The position numbers were made by a program, and so were the translations under genes. The notes under the pieces are model-generated. The model was not told the DNA's origin. It did no database searches and worked only from the letters and a program-made list of their open reading frames with translations. Positions 9,719 to 19,156 of a DNA stretch of 64,000 nt are shown in pieces (position 1 is the first letter of the stretch; each line of letters starts with the position of its first letter). Source of the DNA: G963674685 sp964591275 (GTDB lineage: Bacteria; Lernaellota; Lernaellaia; JACKCT01); assembly GCA_964591275.1 (NCBI GenBank), contig CAZQAE010000001.1, positions 62,001 through 126,000 of the forward strand. The letters run 5' to 3'.

Positions 9719-11779
9719 TCAATAAGCCCCTTGCAAGTAATTTTCCAATTGCGCTGAAAGTCTTTCAACGTCCATTGGACGCACGCCGGACAGGTCGCGT
9801 TCGCACAGGGGATCGTCGCGCAGGTCATATAATTCGTAGCCCACGCCATCGACCATCGGCATCTTGATCAGTTTCATGTCATCGGCGATCCAGACTCTGT
9901 GCTTGGCGTAGTTGGTTAAATCTTCCCATTGACGCTGAATCACCATCTCGTGGTTATGCAGCGAATCCACTTCCAGAATCTTTGTCACGTCCGGATATTG
10001 AATGTGGAGTTGATTGTAAAAGGCTTCGCCCTGCGCATCGTACCAAAGGCCCGTTTCCACGTAGATGCCCGTGTCGGCCATACTTTCGCCGTGCAAAAAT
10101 GGCATTAGGCTGCGACCCATGAAGGATTCGCGGGACATGGCGGTGTATTCGGCGATTGTGGGTGCGATGTCGATCAATCGAATGCGCTTTTTCACATGTC
10201 GTCCACGCATGATTCCAGGCCCGGCGAAGATGGCCGTTGTCTTCATGGAAAATTCGGTGCGAAGTTGTTCGCCATGTTGCACGGGAGTATTCGGTGTTTC
10301 AAAGAGATCCTCGCCGTGATCCCCGAAGAATACGAGAAGAGTGTTTTGCGCCAATCCGCTTTTCTCAAGATGTGACAGGATTCTGGCGATCTGATCATCC
10401 ACGGCTCGCAAACAACCGTCGTACAAAGCGCTGATCTGGTTCTTATCGGCAACCGTCAGGTTCTCCACTTTCCCAGGGATAGTAAATTTGTGATAGCGGT
10501 ATGCGCCTTTGTAGGTTGGGTCGGTGTATTTTTTATAGTAGGGCCAAGGCGGCGCGAAGGGGAAATGCGTGGTGGAGTAAAAAACCTTGAGAAAAAACGG
10601 CTCATCCTTCGCCAATTCATCCAGCTTTTGAATGACCTTGTCGGTCAGTGGCTTGGGGTCCGCGTTATGGGCGAATTCTTCCAGTATGGGGAGCAACTTG
10701 CGCCCATGCGTATTATTGACATAGGGCATGATGTTGGTCATCAACTCGGCGACGCGAAGCTCGGCCAGCGTCAGGATCGTAAAGTTCGGTGCGTCGATTT
10801 CATCGAAGCCAAGATCGACGCGGGGAAAAATGTCTCCGGCGAAGTCGGAAATGACGACCGTTTTATAACCGGCGTTACGTAGTTTGTCGGCGATGGTTTC
10901 GGGCAGAAAGGCTCTGTGCTCGTATCTGGGAAACATGGTTCGCACGCCGTGCTTAAGCGGAGTCGTTCCAGTCATGAGAGAAACGATGGCGGGGAATGTC
11001 CTGGGAAGCGGCGAGTAACAGTTTTCAAAAACCACGCCTTCATTTATGACCGCGTCAATGATAGGCGTTGTATCGCGATGATAAGCGTTGGCGGACAAGC
11101 GGTCGGGACGCAGCGAGTCGAGGCCGATCATGATGACGTTGGGTTGCGTTAAGGTCTTGCCCGCGTGCGCCGGTTTGGCGAGCACATTGTCAAAGGGAAT
11201 TTGGCTCATCCCGAAAATGCCGATGGCGATGGAAGCGGCGACAGCGGAGGCTTTGGCCGCCCGAAAACGTATTATCAACCTGATTAGCGCCGCCGCGAAA
11301 ATGGCGCCAAGGAAAAATTCGATGATTGTCGGATTGAGAAAATCTGTGACGGCGCATTGAACTGCCTTTCTTGCGCCTCCCTTGGCAAGCCACAGTTCGT
11401 AATACAATTGCGGCGACTGCGCCATCTCACGAAAATAGAAAAGGAGGTGGACGCCGACAAGAATCCCCAGCCGAGACCGGAGTCTGCGGGCCAGCGCGCC
11501 GGCCAAAATGCCGAGGAGAAACCCTACAGCGAGATGAAGGATCAGTTGTTGCGACAGCACCAGGACAATATCCAGCACGAAGTTGTCCATGAAAATCGTG
11601 GTGACGGCATCCAGGCGCTCGTCCTCAACGCCCAAAACGGTAAATCCGCCGTGCAGCGCCAGAGAATACAGGAAAAGAATAAAGAAGAACCCCGATCCGA
11701 GAAGGCCGGATTTTGCGAGCCTTTTCATCTCGTGTCCAGCGAAACCGGGGTCGGTATGTTTGCTGTCAGCTTCCTTCAT
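9719..11779 (-). CDS. Polytopic sulfatase-fold enzyme 2
   Basis: 686 residues from ATG 11779. Four or five membrane helices occupy residues ~25-195, followed by an extracytoplasmic sulfatase fold (NVIMIGLDSLRPDRLS; metal Asp ~221). The nucleophile region is SPLPRTFPAIVSLMTG, with Thr ~261 in place of the sulfatase Cys. A later FFGDHGEDLFE supplies metal ligands. The layout resembles LtaS/EptA-like phosphotransferases and other membrane sulfatase-like proteins; the substrate is not evident. The chosen start makes an ATGA overlap with the upstream cupin gene (11776-11779), a coupling signature; TTG or ATG codons further upstream would create a longer overlap. It lies directly before sulfatase 1. 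Confidence 0.85.
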   Translation of the reverse strand: MKEADSKHTDPGFAGHEMKRLAKSGLLGSGFFFILFLYSLALHGGFTVLGVEDERLDAVTTIFMDNFVLDIVLVLSQQLILHLAVGFLLGILAGALARRLRSRLGILVGVHLLFYFREMAQSPQLYYELWLAKGGARKAVQCAVTDFLNPTIIEFFLGAIFAAALIRLIIRFRAAKASAVAASIAIGIFGMSQIPFDNVLAKPAHAGKTLTQPNVIMIGLDSLRPDRLSANAYHRDTTPIIDAVINEGVVFENCYSPLPRTFPAIVSLMTGTTPLKHGVRTMFPRYEHRAFLPETIADKLRNAGYKTVVISDFAGDIFPRVDLGFDEIDAPNFTILTLAELRVAELMTNIMPYVNNTHGRKLLPILEEFAHNADPKPLTDKVIQKLDELAKDEPFFLKVFYSTTHFPFAPPWPYYKKYTDPTYKGAYRYHKFTIPGKVENLTVADKNQISALYDGCLRAVDDQIARILSHLEKSGLAQNTLLVFFGDHGEDLFETPNTPVQHGEQLRTEFSMKTTAIFAGPGIMRGRHVKKRIRLIDIAPTIAEYTAMSRESFMGRSLMPFLHGESMADTGIYVETGLWYDAQGEAFYNQLHIQYPDVTKILEVDSLHNHEMVIQRQWEDLTNYAKHRVWIADDMKLIKMPMVDGVGYELYDLRDDPLCERDLSGVRPMDVERLSAQLENYLQGAY

Positions 11780-12306
11780 GTATTTAATTTCTGATTCGTT
11801 TTCGGCCACTTCCAGGGAATGACCTTGTCGTCAAAAGTGAGGCGAAAAACATCCGGGTTGTCATTTTGATATGCGATGTTCGTGACGTTGAGGATCATGG
11901 ATTCTTTTTCGCCAATATTCTGGATGCCGTGCAGGACCATCGCCGGGATTTTGACCAGAAGAGGATTTTCCGGCGTCATAATGAATTCATTGATTAATCC
12001 CGAAGTCATTGAAGCTTCCCCTTGATGACCGAAACCGAGTTTTTCGTTCCGGCAGTCATATAACACCAGCCTGATTTTTCCGCAAAGCGCGCAAAGGTGG
12101 TCGACCTGCTTGCGGTGAAAGTGCCACGCCTTTATAACGCCGGGAAAAGCGGTGCTGGTATAAACTTGGCCGAATCTTTCAAAGAGATTGTCGTCGGAGC
12201 GCATAAAAATGGTCAGTCGCCCGCGTTCATCGGCAATGACGGGCAGCTTCTTTACACGCACGCCTTCAATGCGTTGCGATGCGGGCGTAATAGTCGGATC
12301 GTTCAA
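11776..12306 (-). CDS. RmlC/WxcM-like cupin (dTDP-4-dehydrorhamnose 3,5-epimerase family)
   Basis: 176 residues forming a single cupin domain: RGRLTIFMRSDD near the N-terminus, then the His-containing core IKAWHFHRKQVDHL and a late LHGIQN. This pattern is typical of dTDP-sugar 3,5-epimerases and related nucleotide-sugar isomerases that make deoxy sugars for surface glycans. The catalytic His is plausible at HFH, but the full Asp-His-Tyr set was not verified. TTG 12306 is used because GGAG lies 7 bases upstream and no better ATG exists. The stop overlaps the next gene by 4 bases. Co-location with sulfatase-fold enzymes suggests envelope sugar decoration. Confidence 0.75.
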   Translation of the reverse strand: MNDPTITPASQRIEGVRVKKLPVIADERGRLTIFMRSDDNLFERFGQVYTSTAFPGVIKAWHFHRKQVDHLCALCGKIRLVLYDCRNEKLGFGHQGEASMTSGLINEFIMTPENPLLVKIPAMVLHGIQNIGEKESMILNVTNIAYQNDNPDVFRLTFDDKVIPWKWPKTNQKLNT

Positions 12307-12401
12307 TGGCTATCTCCGGTTAATGGGAAATTCATTTCGAGGTCATCCACATGCGAGCATCCGCTTGTGGATTGCTCATTATTCACCAGGAACAGGTATT
12401 T

Positions 12402-13502
12402 TTAAATCCCTTCTGCTATCAAGTCACAAACAAGTTCGCCGATGGCGGGAGAGGCTGTAAGGCCGGGCGATTCGATGCCGATGAGATGGATGATTCGCCG
12501 ATTACCCGGTTGCCGGGTGATGAGAAAATCCGCAGCGGGCTGATCGGGTCCGACGCGCTTGGGCCGGACGCCCGATGGACCCATTCGGAGATCTTCAACA
12601 CGCAGAGTGGGGCAGAGCCGCCGCGCTTCTTCAAAAAATTCTTCCGGCGGTCGTCTGTTCGATTCGTAATCGCGCTTGTCAACGATGAATTTGGCTGTTG
12701 GTCCCAGCCAGAGTTCGCCATCGACCGTTTTCGTCAAGTGAACGCCGAGGCTGTACTGCGCGGGGACGGGATAAACAAGGTTGTGGACAAGGTGCGCCTT
12801 GCGAGCGATGACCGTGGCATATTCCCCGCGACAGGGATGGATGACGTGCTCGCTGAATCCGCACAGATTCGCCACTACGTCGGACCAGAGTCCCGCCGCA
12901 TTGACTAAAGTGCGAACCCTGATATCGCCGCGTTCAACGGTATGAAGTACGATGGAGTCCGATTCAATGTCGATGCCGGCGACGTGGGAGTTTGCGCTGA
13001 TAATGGCGTCCATTTCAATGGCCCTGGCTTCGAGTACGCGGATGTACTCTCCCGTGTCCATCACGCCTGTCGAGGGGGAATGCAGCGCGGCGACGCCGGC
13101 GATGTTCGGCTCGATTTTTCGCATCGCCCCCCTATCGATCAGTCGCAGATCGCTGACGCCATTGCCATGGCCGGCTTGGAGAAGATTTTCGAGTGCCGGA
13201 ATTTCGCTCGTATCGGAAGCCACTATGAGTTTTCCGCCGATGCGGTGGGGAATCTTCCAGTCCTTAAGTCGCTGCGTGAGCGCCTTTCGACCCGCAACGC
13301 ACAGGCGGGCCTTCAGCGAGTCTTTTTGATAGTAGATTCCGGCGTGGATGACGCCGCTGTTGTGCGTGGAAGTTTCCTCGCCAAGACGCTCATGACTTTC
13401 CATCAAAATGACGGACCCGCCCCTCTGGGCAATGCTGTAGGCGCAGGAGAGTCCGACTACGCCACCGCCGATCACCGCCGTGCCAACATCAATTTTGCTC
13501 AT
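12402..13502 (-). CDS. lhgO: L-2-hydroxyglutarate oxidase-like FAD enzyme
   Basis: 366 residues with an N-terminal FAD-binding motif (VIGGGVVGLSCAYSIAQRG). The signature STHNSGVIHAGIYY is diagnostic for LhgO/L2HGDH within the DAO family. These enzymes oxidise L-2-hydroxyglutarate to 2-oxoglutarate, passing electrons to oxygen or the quinone pool. ATG 13502 is chosen because AAGGA lies 6 bases upstream, while the longer frame to 13535 lacks a good site. The gene heads the minus-strand cluster that continues with the cupin and two sulfatase-fold genes after a 95-base gap; a functional link with them is not obvious. It is divergent from the polysaccharide deacetylase gene. Confidence 0.85.
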   Translation of the reverse strand: MSKIDVGTAVIGGGVVGLSCAYSIAQRGGSVILMESHERLGEETSTHNSGVIHAGIYYQKDSLKARLCVAGRKALTQRLKDWKIPHRIGGKLIVASDTSEIPALENLLQAGHGNGVSDLRLIDRGAMRKIEPNIAGVAALHSPSTGVMDTGEYIRVLEARAIEMDAIISANSHVAGIDIESDSIVLHTVERGDIRVRTLVNAAGLWSDVVANLCGFSEHVIHPCRGEYATVIARKAHLVHNLVYPVPAQYSLGVHLTKTVDGELWLGPTAKFIVDKRDYESNRRPPEEFFEEARRLCPTLRVEDLRMGPSGVRPKRVGPDQPAADFLITRQPGNRRIIHLIGIESPGLTASPAIGELVCDLIAEGI

Positions 13503-13652
13503 CGAATTCCTTTTTGATTTGTCTCTGAGGGTCAATATTCTCCAATCCAGAGTCTGCTATCGTAGCCTGTTTTAGCTATGTCGCCAAATGATGATCCATG
13601 CCACGTTTCACCATTGAAGCGGATCGGCTTTGAGGCTAATCTTTGAAGCGTT

Positions 13653-14513
13653 ATGCGTGACAAGCATTTTATTCTTACCATTGATGTCGAGGAGTTTTTC
13701 CAGTCGGAGAATCTTCGGGGAGCTTATCCGATTGCCGATTGGGATCGGACTCCCTCGCGCGTGGTGGAACAGGTTGAAACGCTGCTCAATCTTCTGTTGA
13801 GCGAAAATGTCGGATCGGCGACCTTTTTCATTCTCGGCTTCGTGGCCAAAAGATATCCGAAGCTTGTCAAGCGCATCGCCGACGAAGGATTTGAAGTCGC
13901 ATCGCACGGCATGATGCACACGCTCAATACGGAAATGACGTCGCCTATGATTGCAAGCGACTTTGCCACGAGCAAAAAGATGCTCGAAGACATTTGCGGC
14001 TGCGCGGTTGTCGGCTATCGCGCGCCGAGTTTCACCATCGACGCCAAATGCATCGAAGAACTGCGCGCGCAAGGGTATCATTACGATTCGAGCTTCAACG
14101 ACATCGCCTGGCACGACCGGTACGGGCGACTGGACTTGTCGGAGTACGTCAAAGTTTCATCTGGAGTATTCAGGCACCCGGCAGGCGATTTTCACGAGTT
14201 TCCCATCAGCAACCTTCAAGTCGGAAGTCGTACGCTCCCGTGGGGCGGCGGCGGATACTTCCGCCTGCTGCCCGGCGTCGTCCATCGCGCGGGCGTCATG
14301 AAGGCATTGCGCCGGGAAAGTCATTTCAACTTCTACACGCATCCGTGGGAGTACGATCCGCAGCAACCCAGAGCCGAGGGGCTTGGCGCCGCGACGAGTT
14401 TCAGGCATTACGTGGGTCTTTCCCGCACCCAAACGCGGCTCATCAAGCTCATCCGCATGTTGAAGGCGCATGATGTCCAGATCGTCGGCGTCGGGGACAT
14501 TCTGCCGCGCTAA
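13653..14513 (+). CDS. Polysaccharide deacetylase (XrtA/PEP-CTERM-associated type)
   Basis: 286 residues with no signal peptide. The NodB-type motifs are visible: LTIDVEEFF (Asp 11), ASHGMMH (metal His 85 and His 89), GYRAPSFT (~121-128), and a late FYTHPWEYDP. This arrangement matches the DUF3473-containing deacetylases often found in XrtA exosortase/exopolysaccharide loci. They remove N- or O-acetyl groups from polysaccharide or its precursors. No exosortase or PEP-CTERM protein is seen in the window, so the gene seems isolated. Its start is ATG 13653, with a weak GAAGCG upstream. Confidence 0.88.
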   Translation: MRDKHFILTIDVEEFFQSENLRGAYPIADWDRTPSRVVEQVETLLNLLLSENVGSATFFILGFVAKRYPKLVKRIADEGFEVASHGMMHTLNTEMTSPMIASDFATSKKMLEDICGCAVVGYRAPSFTIDAKCIEELRAQGYHYDSSFNDIAWHDRYGRLDLSEYVKVSSGVFRHPAGDFHEFPISNLQVGSRTLPWGGGGYFRLLPGVVHRAGVMKALRRESHFNFYTHPWEYDPQQPRAEGLGAATSFRHYVGLSRTQTRLIKLIRMLKAHDVQIVGVGDILPR

Positions 14514-14520
14514 AACATTT

Positions 14521-15225
14521 TTACTTCAAAGCCCGTCTGTAATTGTAGTTGTCGGAAACCAGGTTCTGGCCATCGCGAATCAGCTTCGCGGCGTCTTCGG
14601 GCGTGACGCCAAGTTTTCCGGCGACATGCTGAATCTCCTCCGCGTTGTGCTCGGCGCTATCCCAAGGGCAATACTGCGCTTTGGCCAGCTTGTCGCAAAT
14701 GCTTTGGATTTTCCCGGCATCATAAGCCCATTCATCCCACCTCGTTTCCGGGATAAGGCGGATATGAAAGGCCCACGGCGCGATCCGCTCCTCGTCTTCG
14801 ATTCGGCCTTCCCGGCACAATTGCGCCTTGAGCACCGGTGAAAAGGTTGGAGGCGTCAACCCCTGAAGGTAAATTTTTATTCGATGGCAGGTGTGGTCTG
14901 GGTGGGACAGGTACATCTCAATGAGCACTTCGCGTGTCGTTGCAATGAGCGGCGCCCGTGCGATGTCGCAGGGAACAGTGATTTTCCAAAGAGCGCCCGA
15001 GTCGCTGCCGTGAGGAGTGGGAGTTTGAGAAATGAGCTGCCAGGCAACCGCTCCAGGCTGCCTTTCGGCTTCGATGTCCAGCGTGATCTGCTCATCAATC
15101 ACCTCGTTTTTGGGGATAATGAGCCGGAGGGTGAGGTATAGGGCGACAATACCCAAAACCGCGAACAAAATAATCAAGCCGGATTTGCTCAGGTAAATGG
15201 CGTCGGCTTCCTTTTTCCGGGCCAT
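14521..15225 (-). CDS. Unknown single-pass membrane protein
   Basis: 234 residues. One hydrophobic helix at ~13-35 is followed by a soluble domain that is probably extracytoplasmic. No family is recognised. The domain has a few Cys residues and a C-terminal helical stretch (HVAGKLGVTPEDAAKLI) that could be a small helix-turn-helix-like or UBA-like fold, but I would not assign a function. The gene converges with the deacetylase, only 7 bases between stops. AAGG stands about 10 bases before ATG 15225. Confidence 0.7.
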   Translation of the reverse strand: MARKKEADAIYLSKSGLIILFAVLGIVALYLTLRLIIPKNEVIDEQITLDIEAERQPGAVAWQLISQTPTPHGSDSGALWKITVPCDIARAPLIATTREVLIEMYLSHPDHTCHRIKIYLQGLTPPTFSPVLKAQLCREGRIEDEERIAPWAFHIRLIPETRWDEWAYDAGKIQSICDKLAKAQYCPWDSAEHNAEEIQHVAGKLGVTPEDAAKLIRDGQNLVSDNYNYRRALK

Positions 15226-15378
15226 GACGGCGTCGCCTTTCGATGGTCGAAACTTTTCTTATTGTGTCCACGCGCCCGCCCTGCTGTCAACACAGGGCAA
15301 AGTTAGCAAGACACTGGACATTGCAGGCTTTATTAGGCTGTGTTAGTTCAGTTGTCAGTGTTGTCCAAGGAGGTCCTT

Positions 15379-16863
15379 ATGCGTTGGATTTGCATGTTGT
15401 TTGCGTTGATTGTCTTGCCCCTGGCCGTCGCGTCCGCGGACGAGCTTGAGGATAGAGCGCTTTTGCATGAGCAGTGGTTTAACGAATACCATGTGTCGCC
15501 GTACGGCGGATCGGGCTACGCCTATTTCACGGCGCCCGACTCAGACGAAGTGGATCATTATTCTTTTGGCGATTCAACGATCTGGACGGGAACCTATTTG
15601 GCCTCGGAAAGTTTCCGCTACGCCGTCACCGGAGATCAAGACGCCAAGGCCAACGCCATTCGCACCGTGAACGCGCTAGATTCTCACCTGAAAATCACGC
15701 AGGTTCCGGGATTTATTGCCCGCTTCGCCGGGCCGGACGAAGCGCCCTGGAATACTGCCTATACGGAGCATGACCGATACGTGCCTGGCACGGGTGAATG
15801 GGCGGGATCTTTTTGGATAAACAATACGAGCCGCGATCAATATACCGGTTGGTTTTTTGGTATGGTGGTGGCTTATGACTTGATCGACGACGAAGAAACC
15901 AGGGCCTTGATTCGGGAAGATGTCCAGGAAGTGATAGACGAACTGCGGGCGGATTATTATTGGATTCTTGGCGAAAATGGTTTGCCCACCGACGCCGGAC
16001 CGCAGGTGATCGGCATCATGCGTGTCTGCTGGCATTTGATAGCCGCGCACATTCTCGACACCCCAGAATATTGGGCGCAGTACGAACAGGTTTTTGAAGA
16101 TCAGAAATCGGGCCTTGGGATCAGTTCGTTTTCACTGATGAATAAATATTATCAGTACTATGGACTCAACCTGTCTCACGAAACCTTTTTCAACCTTCTG
16201 CGGCTTGAACGAAATCCGGTGCGCCGGAAATTCTATCTCGACATATTTCACACGCATATCCGGCACCTTGTTGAACTCACGCACAACGTGTTCTTTGATG
16301 ACATCTACTTGGCCAACTGCGAGCGGGCAGGGGAATGCCGCTATTATGACGAGACCTTGGAAGACGTTCAAAATCAGCTTTTTGATTTTCAGGATCCGCC
16401 GGTTCGGGAAGTGCCTCTTGAGATTCCTGATTGGCCTCTCGATCCTTTCACCGTGACGATTTCGGCTCTGATAGACGCCCTCAACATTCGAGAATTAATC
16501 GACATCGAGCCGCAAACCCTGGATGCTCGTCCCGTAAAATGGCGATGTCCCCGTTCATTCATGTGGCAAAAGACTCCGTACAACATTGATTGCCCCGGTG
16601 GCGACGGGACCGAAGTGTATCCGGGGATCGACTATATGATCGCGTATTGGATGGGTCGCTATTATAACTTTATTGAGCCCGGCAATCCCAACGAGATCAC
16701 CTGGCCTCCCGACGAGGCGGTCGATGACGATGACGACGCCGATGATGATGTCGATGACGACGATACGGCGTCAGATGACGACACAAGCGATGATGATGAG
16801 CAACCTTCGCCTGATGCCGATGATGACGAGGACGACGATGACGAAAAAGGTTGCGGGTGCTAA
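15379..16863 (+). CDS. Secreted protein with Asp-rich C-terminal tail ending in GCGC
   Basis: 494 residues from ATG 15379, chosen because a near-perfect SD (AAGGAGGT) lies just upstream. A signal peptide covers about residues 1-20. The main domain is rich in Trp, Tyr and helices and may be an alpha/alpha toroid, but no family could be named. From about residue 450 the protein becomes an Asp tract (codons GAT/GAC) and ends DDDEKGCGC. The GDPD at 57017 has a similar Asp tail ending in CCG, so the tail looks like a shared anchoring or sorting signal. It is followed by the lipoprotein hydrolase gene 22 bases downstream, probably in the same transcript. Confidence 0.85.
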   Translation: MRWICMLFALIVLPLAVASADELEDRALLHEQWFNEYHVSPYGGSGYAYFTAPDSDEVDHYSFGDSTIWTGTYLASESFRYAVTGDQDAKANAIRTVNALDSHLKITQVPGFIARFAGPDEAPWNTAYTEHDRYVPGTGEWAGSFWINNTSRDQYTGWFFGMVVAYDLIDDEETRALIREDVQEVIDELRADYYWILGENGLPTDAGPQVIGIMRVCWHLIAAHILDTPEYWAQYEQVFEDQKSGLGISSFSLMNKYYQYYGLNLSHETFFNLLRLERNPVRRKFYLDIFHTHIRHLVELTHNVFFDDIYLANCERAGECRYYDETLEDVQNQLFDFQDPPVREVPLEIPDWPLDPFTVTISALIDALNIRELIDIEPQTLDARPVKWRCPRSFMWQKTPYNIDCPGGDGTEVYPGIDYMIAYWMGRYYNFIEPGNPNEITWPPDEAVDDDDDADDDVDDDDTASDDDTSDDDEQPSPDADDDEDDDDEKGCGC

Positions 16864-16885
16864 TAAAGGTTATGGAGTCACCGCG

Positions 16886-17860
16886 ATGAGAAGAGTTATA
16901 ATACCGATTCTAATTTTCGTTGTTTCGCTTTCGGTTTTCGGATGCGCTTTCAAACCGTCCGCGGCGGATATCTATCTCGACGACCGGCCCCGCGCCGTCA
17001 ACGGCGACGCTCTTTTCGGCTATGAGGAAAAAGAGTTTCCCGTCGAAACGAAGATTGTGGAGAGTCGAGAGAAATACGATGTCATTCGCGTGCGCTTTGA
17101 CGCCTATCATGATGATGATCCCGACAACCCCACTGTCACAGCCTGGTATTACCGGCAGCGCACCTCCCTGCCCACGCCCGGTATCATTCAACTTCCGATT
17201 CTCGACGGGGACTACGGTCCAACAATCATGTTCGCGGAGTATTTTGCCGAAAGAGGATTTCACGTCCTCAGGATGGAACGAAAAAAAGGGATGTTTCATC
17301 TGGAAAAACCGGTGAGTTACTCAAGAAATCTCATCATCCGGTCAATAGTCGATGAGCGCAGAACTCTGGATTGGTGGCTGGGCAATGAAGAAGTCGATAC
17401 AGACAGAATCGGGATATGCGGCATTTCCATGGGCGGTTTCCAGGCCAGTCTGCTCATGGCGGTCGATTCGCGCATCGACGCCGGTGTTTTTATGCTCAGC
17501 GGCGGTGATTTTCCGAAATTGCTGATGATTAGCCAGGAAGGGGAGATCGTTGAGTATCGGAAGATTATGAAAGAGAAATACGGCCTAAGCGATGAGCAAA
17601 TGTATGCCGAAGCCAAAAAATCCCTTGGCGATATCGACCCGATGGTTTTTGCGCCGAACCTGAATCCGGCGCGCGTGCTTTTCATCTCGCCACGTTTCGA
17701 TCAGGTGGTCCCGCATGAATGCGCGCTGAAGTGGTGGAACGCCGCCTCGCAGCCGAATATGATCGTCATACCCACGGGGCACTACTCTTCCATATTTTTC
17801 ATTCGATACATTCAAGGCAAAGCCGCGCAGCATTTCAGGAAAATCTTTGAGATGGAGTAG
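16886..17860 (+). CDS. Lipoprotein alpha/beta hydrolase (dienelactone hydrolase/acetyl-xylan esterase-like)
   Basis: 324 residues. The start at ATG 16886 has GGAG 8 bases upstream; a longer open frame overlapping the previous gene is not supported. The N-terminus is a lipoprotein signal with lipobox SVFGC (Cys 20). The nucleophile elbow GICGISMGG places the catalytic Ser at 181; RFDQVVP and GHYSS late in the protein supply the Asp and His. The fold resembles abhydrolase/DLH-type esterases that cleave ester groups from sugars or lipids; the substrate is unknown. It follows the Asp-tailed secreted protein and probably shares its promoter. Confidence 0.85.
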   Translation: MRRVIIPILIFVVSLSVFGCAFKPSAADIYLDDRPRAVNGDALFGYEEKEFPVETKIVESREKYDVIRVRFDAYHDDDPDNPTVTAWYYRQRTSLPTPGIIQLPILDGDYGPTIMFAEYFAERGFHVLRMERKKGMFHLEKPVSYSRNLIIRSIVDERRTLDWWLGNEEVDTDRIGICGISMGGFQASLLMAVDSRIDAGVFMLSGGDFPKLLMISQEGEIVEYRKIMKEKYGLSDEQMYAEAKKSLGDIDPMVFAPNLNPARVLFISPRFDQVVPHECALKWWNAASQPNMIVIPTGHYSSIFFIRYIQGKAAQHFRKIFEME

Positions 17861-17885
17861 GTCTTTTAGGTCGCGCCTTTCCCAA

Positions 17886-18581
17886 TTATTTCGTCAAACC
17901 ATGAAGCCAGCGATGCAGCGGCGCCATATTCTTGAAATGGTTGTAGCAAAATTCAACGATGTCGGGAGTGTATAGCTCCTGGGGAATTTTCATTTCAATG
18001 CCCGCATAAAGACCGTTATAGCGCAATAGGTCGGCGTTTTTTGCTTCCGGGTCGAAGCCGCGAGGCACTCTCTTATAATGCTCGCCGCCCAGCGCATAGT
18101 CGCCGGCCTTCGCCACGGATTTTATGGCTCGGTCAAGCGCCTGGCCGCGGCTTTTATCCACGACCGCTTCACGGTAACGTTGCAGCATCGGTTTCGGAAA
18201 GACGTAGTAGCCCGCGCCCAGCATCAACGTTGGCGGCGCCAGGTGAAAGTAAAATCCGGAGCATTCCATCCTGGGTCCGGCGCCCTCCCAGAACCACAGG
18301 CCAAGGTGCGTTTTGTAGGGGCTTTTGTCGTGGGCGAATCGCGTGTCGCGGTGGATGCGAAAAAGAGATTTGTTCACGCGCGGATCGGCGTTGATGGCCG
18401 GTGTGATTTTTCTAAGCTTTTCTCCCATGGCCACAACGAAATCTTTGGAGGGCTCGAGAACGTCACTGATGTGCTTATCCTTGTTGTCTAAAAACCATGG
18501 CTTGCTGTTGTTCTTTTTTAAATCCTTGAAAAACTTGACGCATCCTTTGGGAAAACCGGAAAATTTCTGCGCGTCTGGCAT
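17886..18581 (-). CDS. DUF2461 (TIGR02453) family protein
   Basis: 231 residues. The sequence FSGFPKGCVKFFKDLKKNN near the start and the core FRIHRDTRFAHDKSPYKTH are typical of DUF2461 proteins, which are widespread, cytoplasmic and of unknown biochemical function. GAGGAG stands 5 bases before the ATG at 18581. It converges with the lipoprotein hydrolase, 25 bases between stops, and is divergent from yjbQ. No operon partner is seen. Confidence 0.88.
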   Translation of the reverse strand: MPDAQKFSGFPKGCVKFFKDLKKNNSKPWFLDNKDKHISDVLEPSKDFVVAMGEKLRKITPAINADPRVNKSLFRIHRDTRFAHDKSPYKTHLGLWFWEGAGPRMECSGFYFHLAPPTLMLGAGYYVFPKPMLQRYREAVVDKSRGQALDRAIKSVAKAGDYALGGEHYKRVPRGFDPEAKNADLLRYNGLYAGIEMKIPQELYTPDIVEFCYNHFKNMAPLHRWLHGLTK

Positions 18582-18734
18582 GCCTGCTCCTCACCCGTTG
18601 TAATATCTGGAAAATGCCTGGCAACTCCACTTGGGAAACTTCACAACAGATGGCGCATTCTTGTCAATGTTTCGGAGCGTTGTTATGGTCATGTCGGGTA
18701 GGCGCTAATTATCGTATCCGAAGGGGATGAAGCC

Positions 18735-19154
18735 ATGAAGCACTATCGCGAAGAGCTTTGGTTTGAGATTCCGTCGAGGCGCGGTCTGCGCAACATTAGC
18801 GGGCCGGTCCAAAAAGCCGTGACAAAAAGCGGCGTGCAAAACGGCCTGTGCCTGGTGAACGCCATGCACATTACCGCCAGCGTCTTTATCAACGATGACG
18901 AAAGCGGCCTGCATCAAGATTACGATGACTGGCTTGAATCCCTGGCGCCGCACGAACCGATAGATCATTACCGGCACAATCGCACGGGCGAGGACAACGG
19001 CGACGCGCATCTCAAGCGCCAGATTATGGGACGCGAGGTCACCGTGGCTATCACGGACGGGCAATTGGATTTCGGGACCTGGGAAAGAATTTTCTATTAC
19101 GAATTTGACGGACGCAGGCGCAAGCGCGTCCTGATAAAAATCATCGGAGAATAA
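18735..19154 (+). CDS. yjbQ: YjbQ/UPF0047 family protein
   Basis: 139 residues, the normal length for the family. Conserved segments include NAMHITASVFIND, the YRHN stretch, and the C-terminal ITDGQLDFGTWERIFYYEFD. YjbQ-type proteins form small trimers; some have been described as having weak thiamine-phosphate synthase activity, but the physiological role is unclear. AAGGGG precedes ATG 18735. The next gene starts 2 bases after its stop, with its SD inside the end of this gene, so the two are translationally coupled. Confidence 0.9.
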   Translation: MKHYREELWFEIPSRRGLRNISGPVQKAVTKSGVQNGLCLVNAMHITASVFINDDESGLHQDYDDWLESLAPHEPIDHYRHNRTGEDNGDAHLKRQIMGREVTVAITDGQLDFGTWERIFYYEFDGRRRKRVLIKIIGE

Positions 19155-19156
19155 GA

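Noticed and set aside
13653..14513. Exosortase/PEP-CTERM system around the deacetylase
   Set aside because: The deacetylase type fits such loci, but no exosortase, PEP-CTERM protein or sugar-polymer gene lies next to it.
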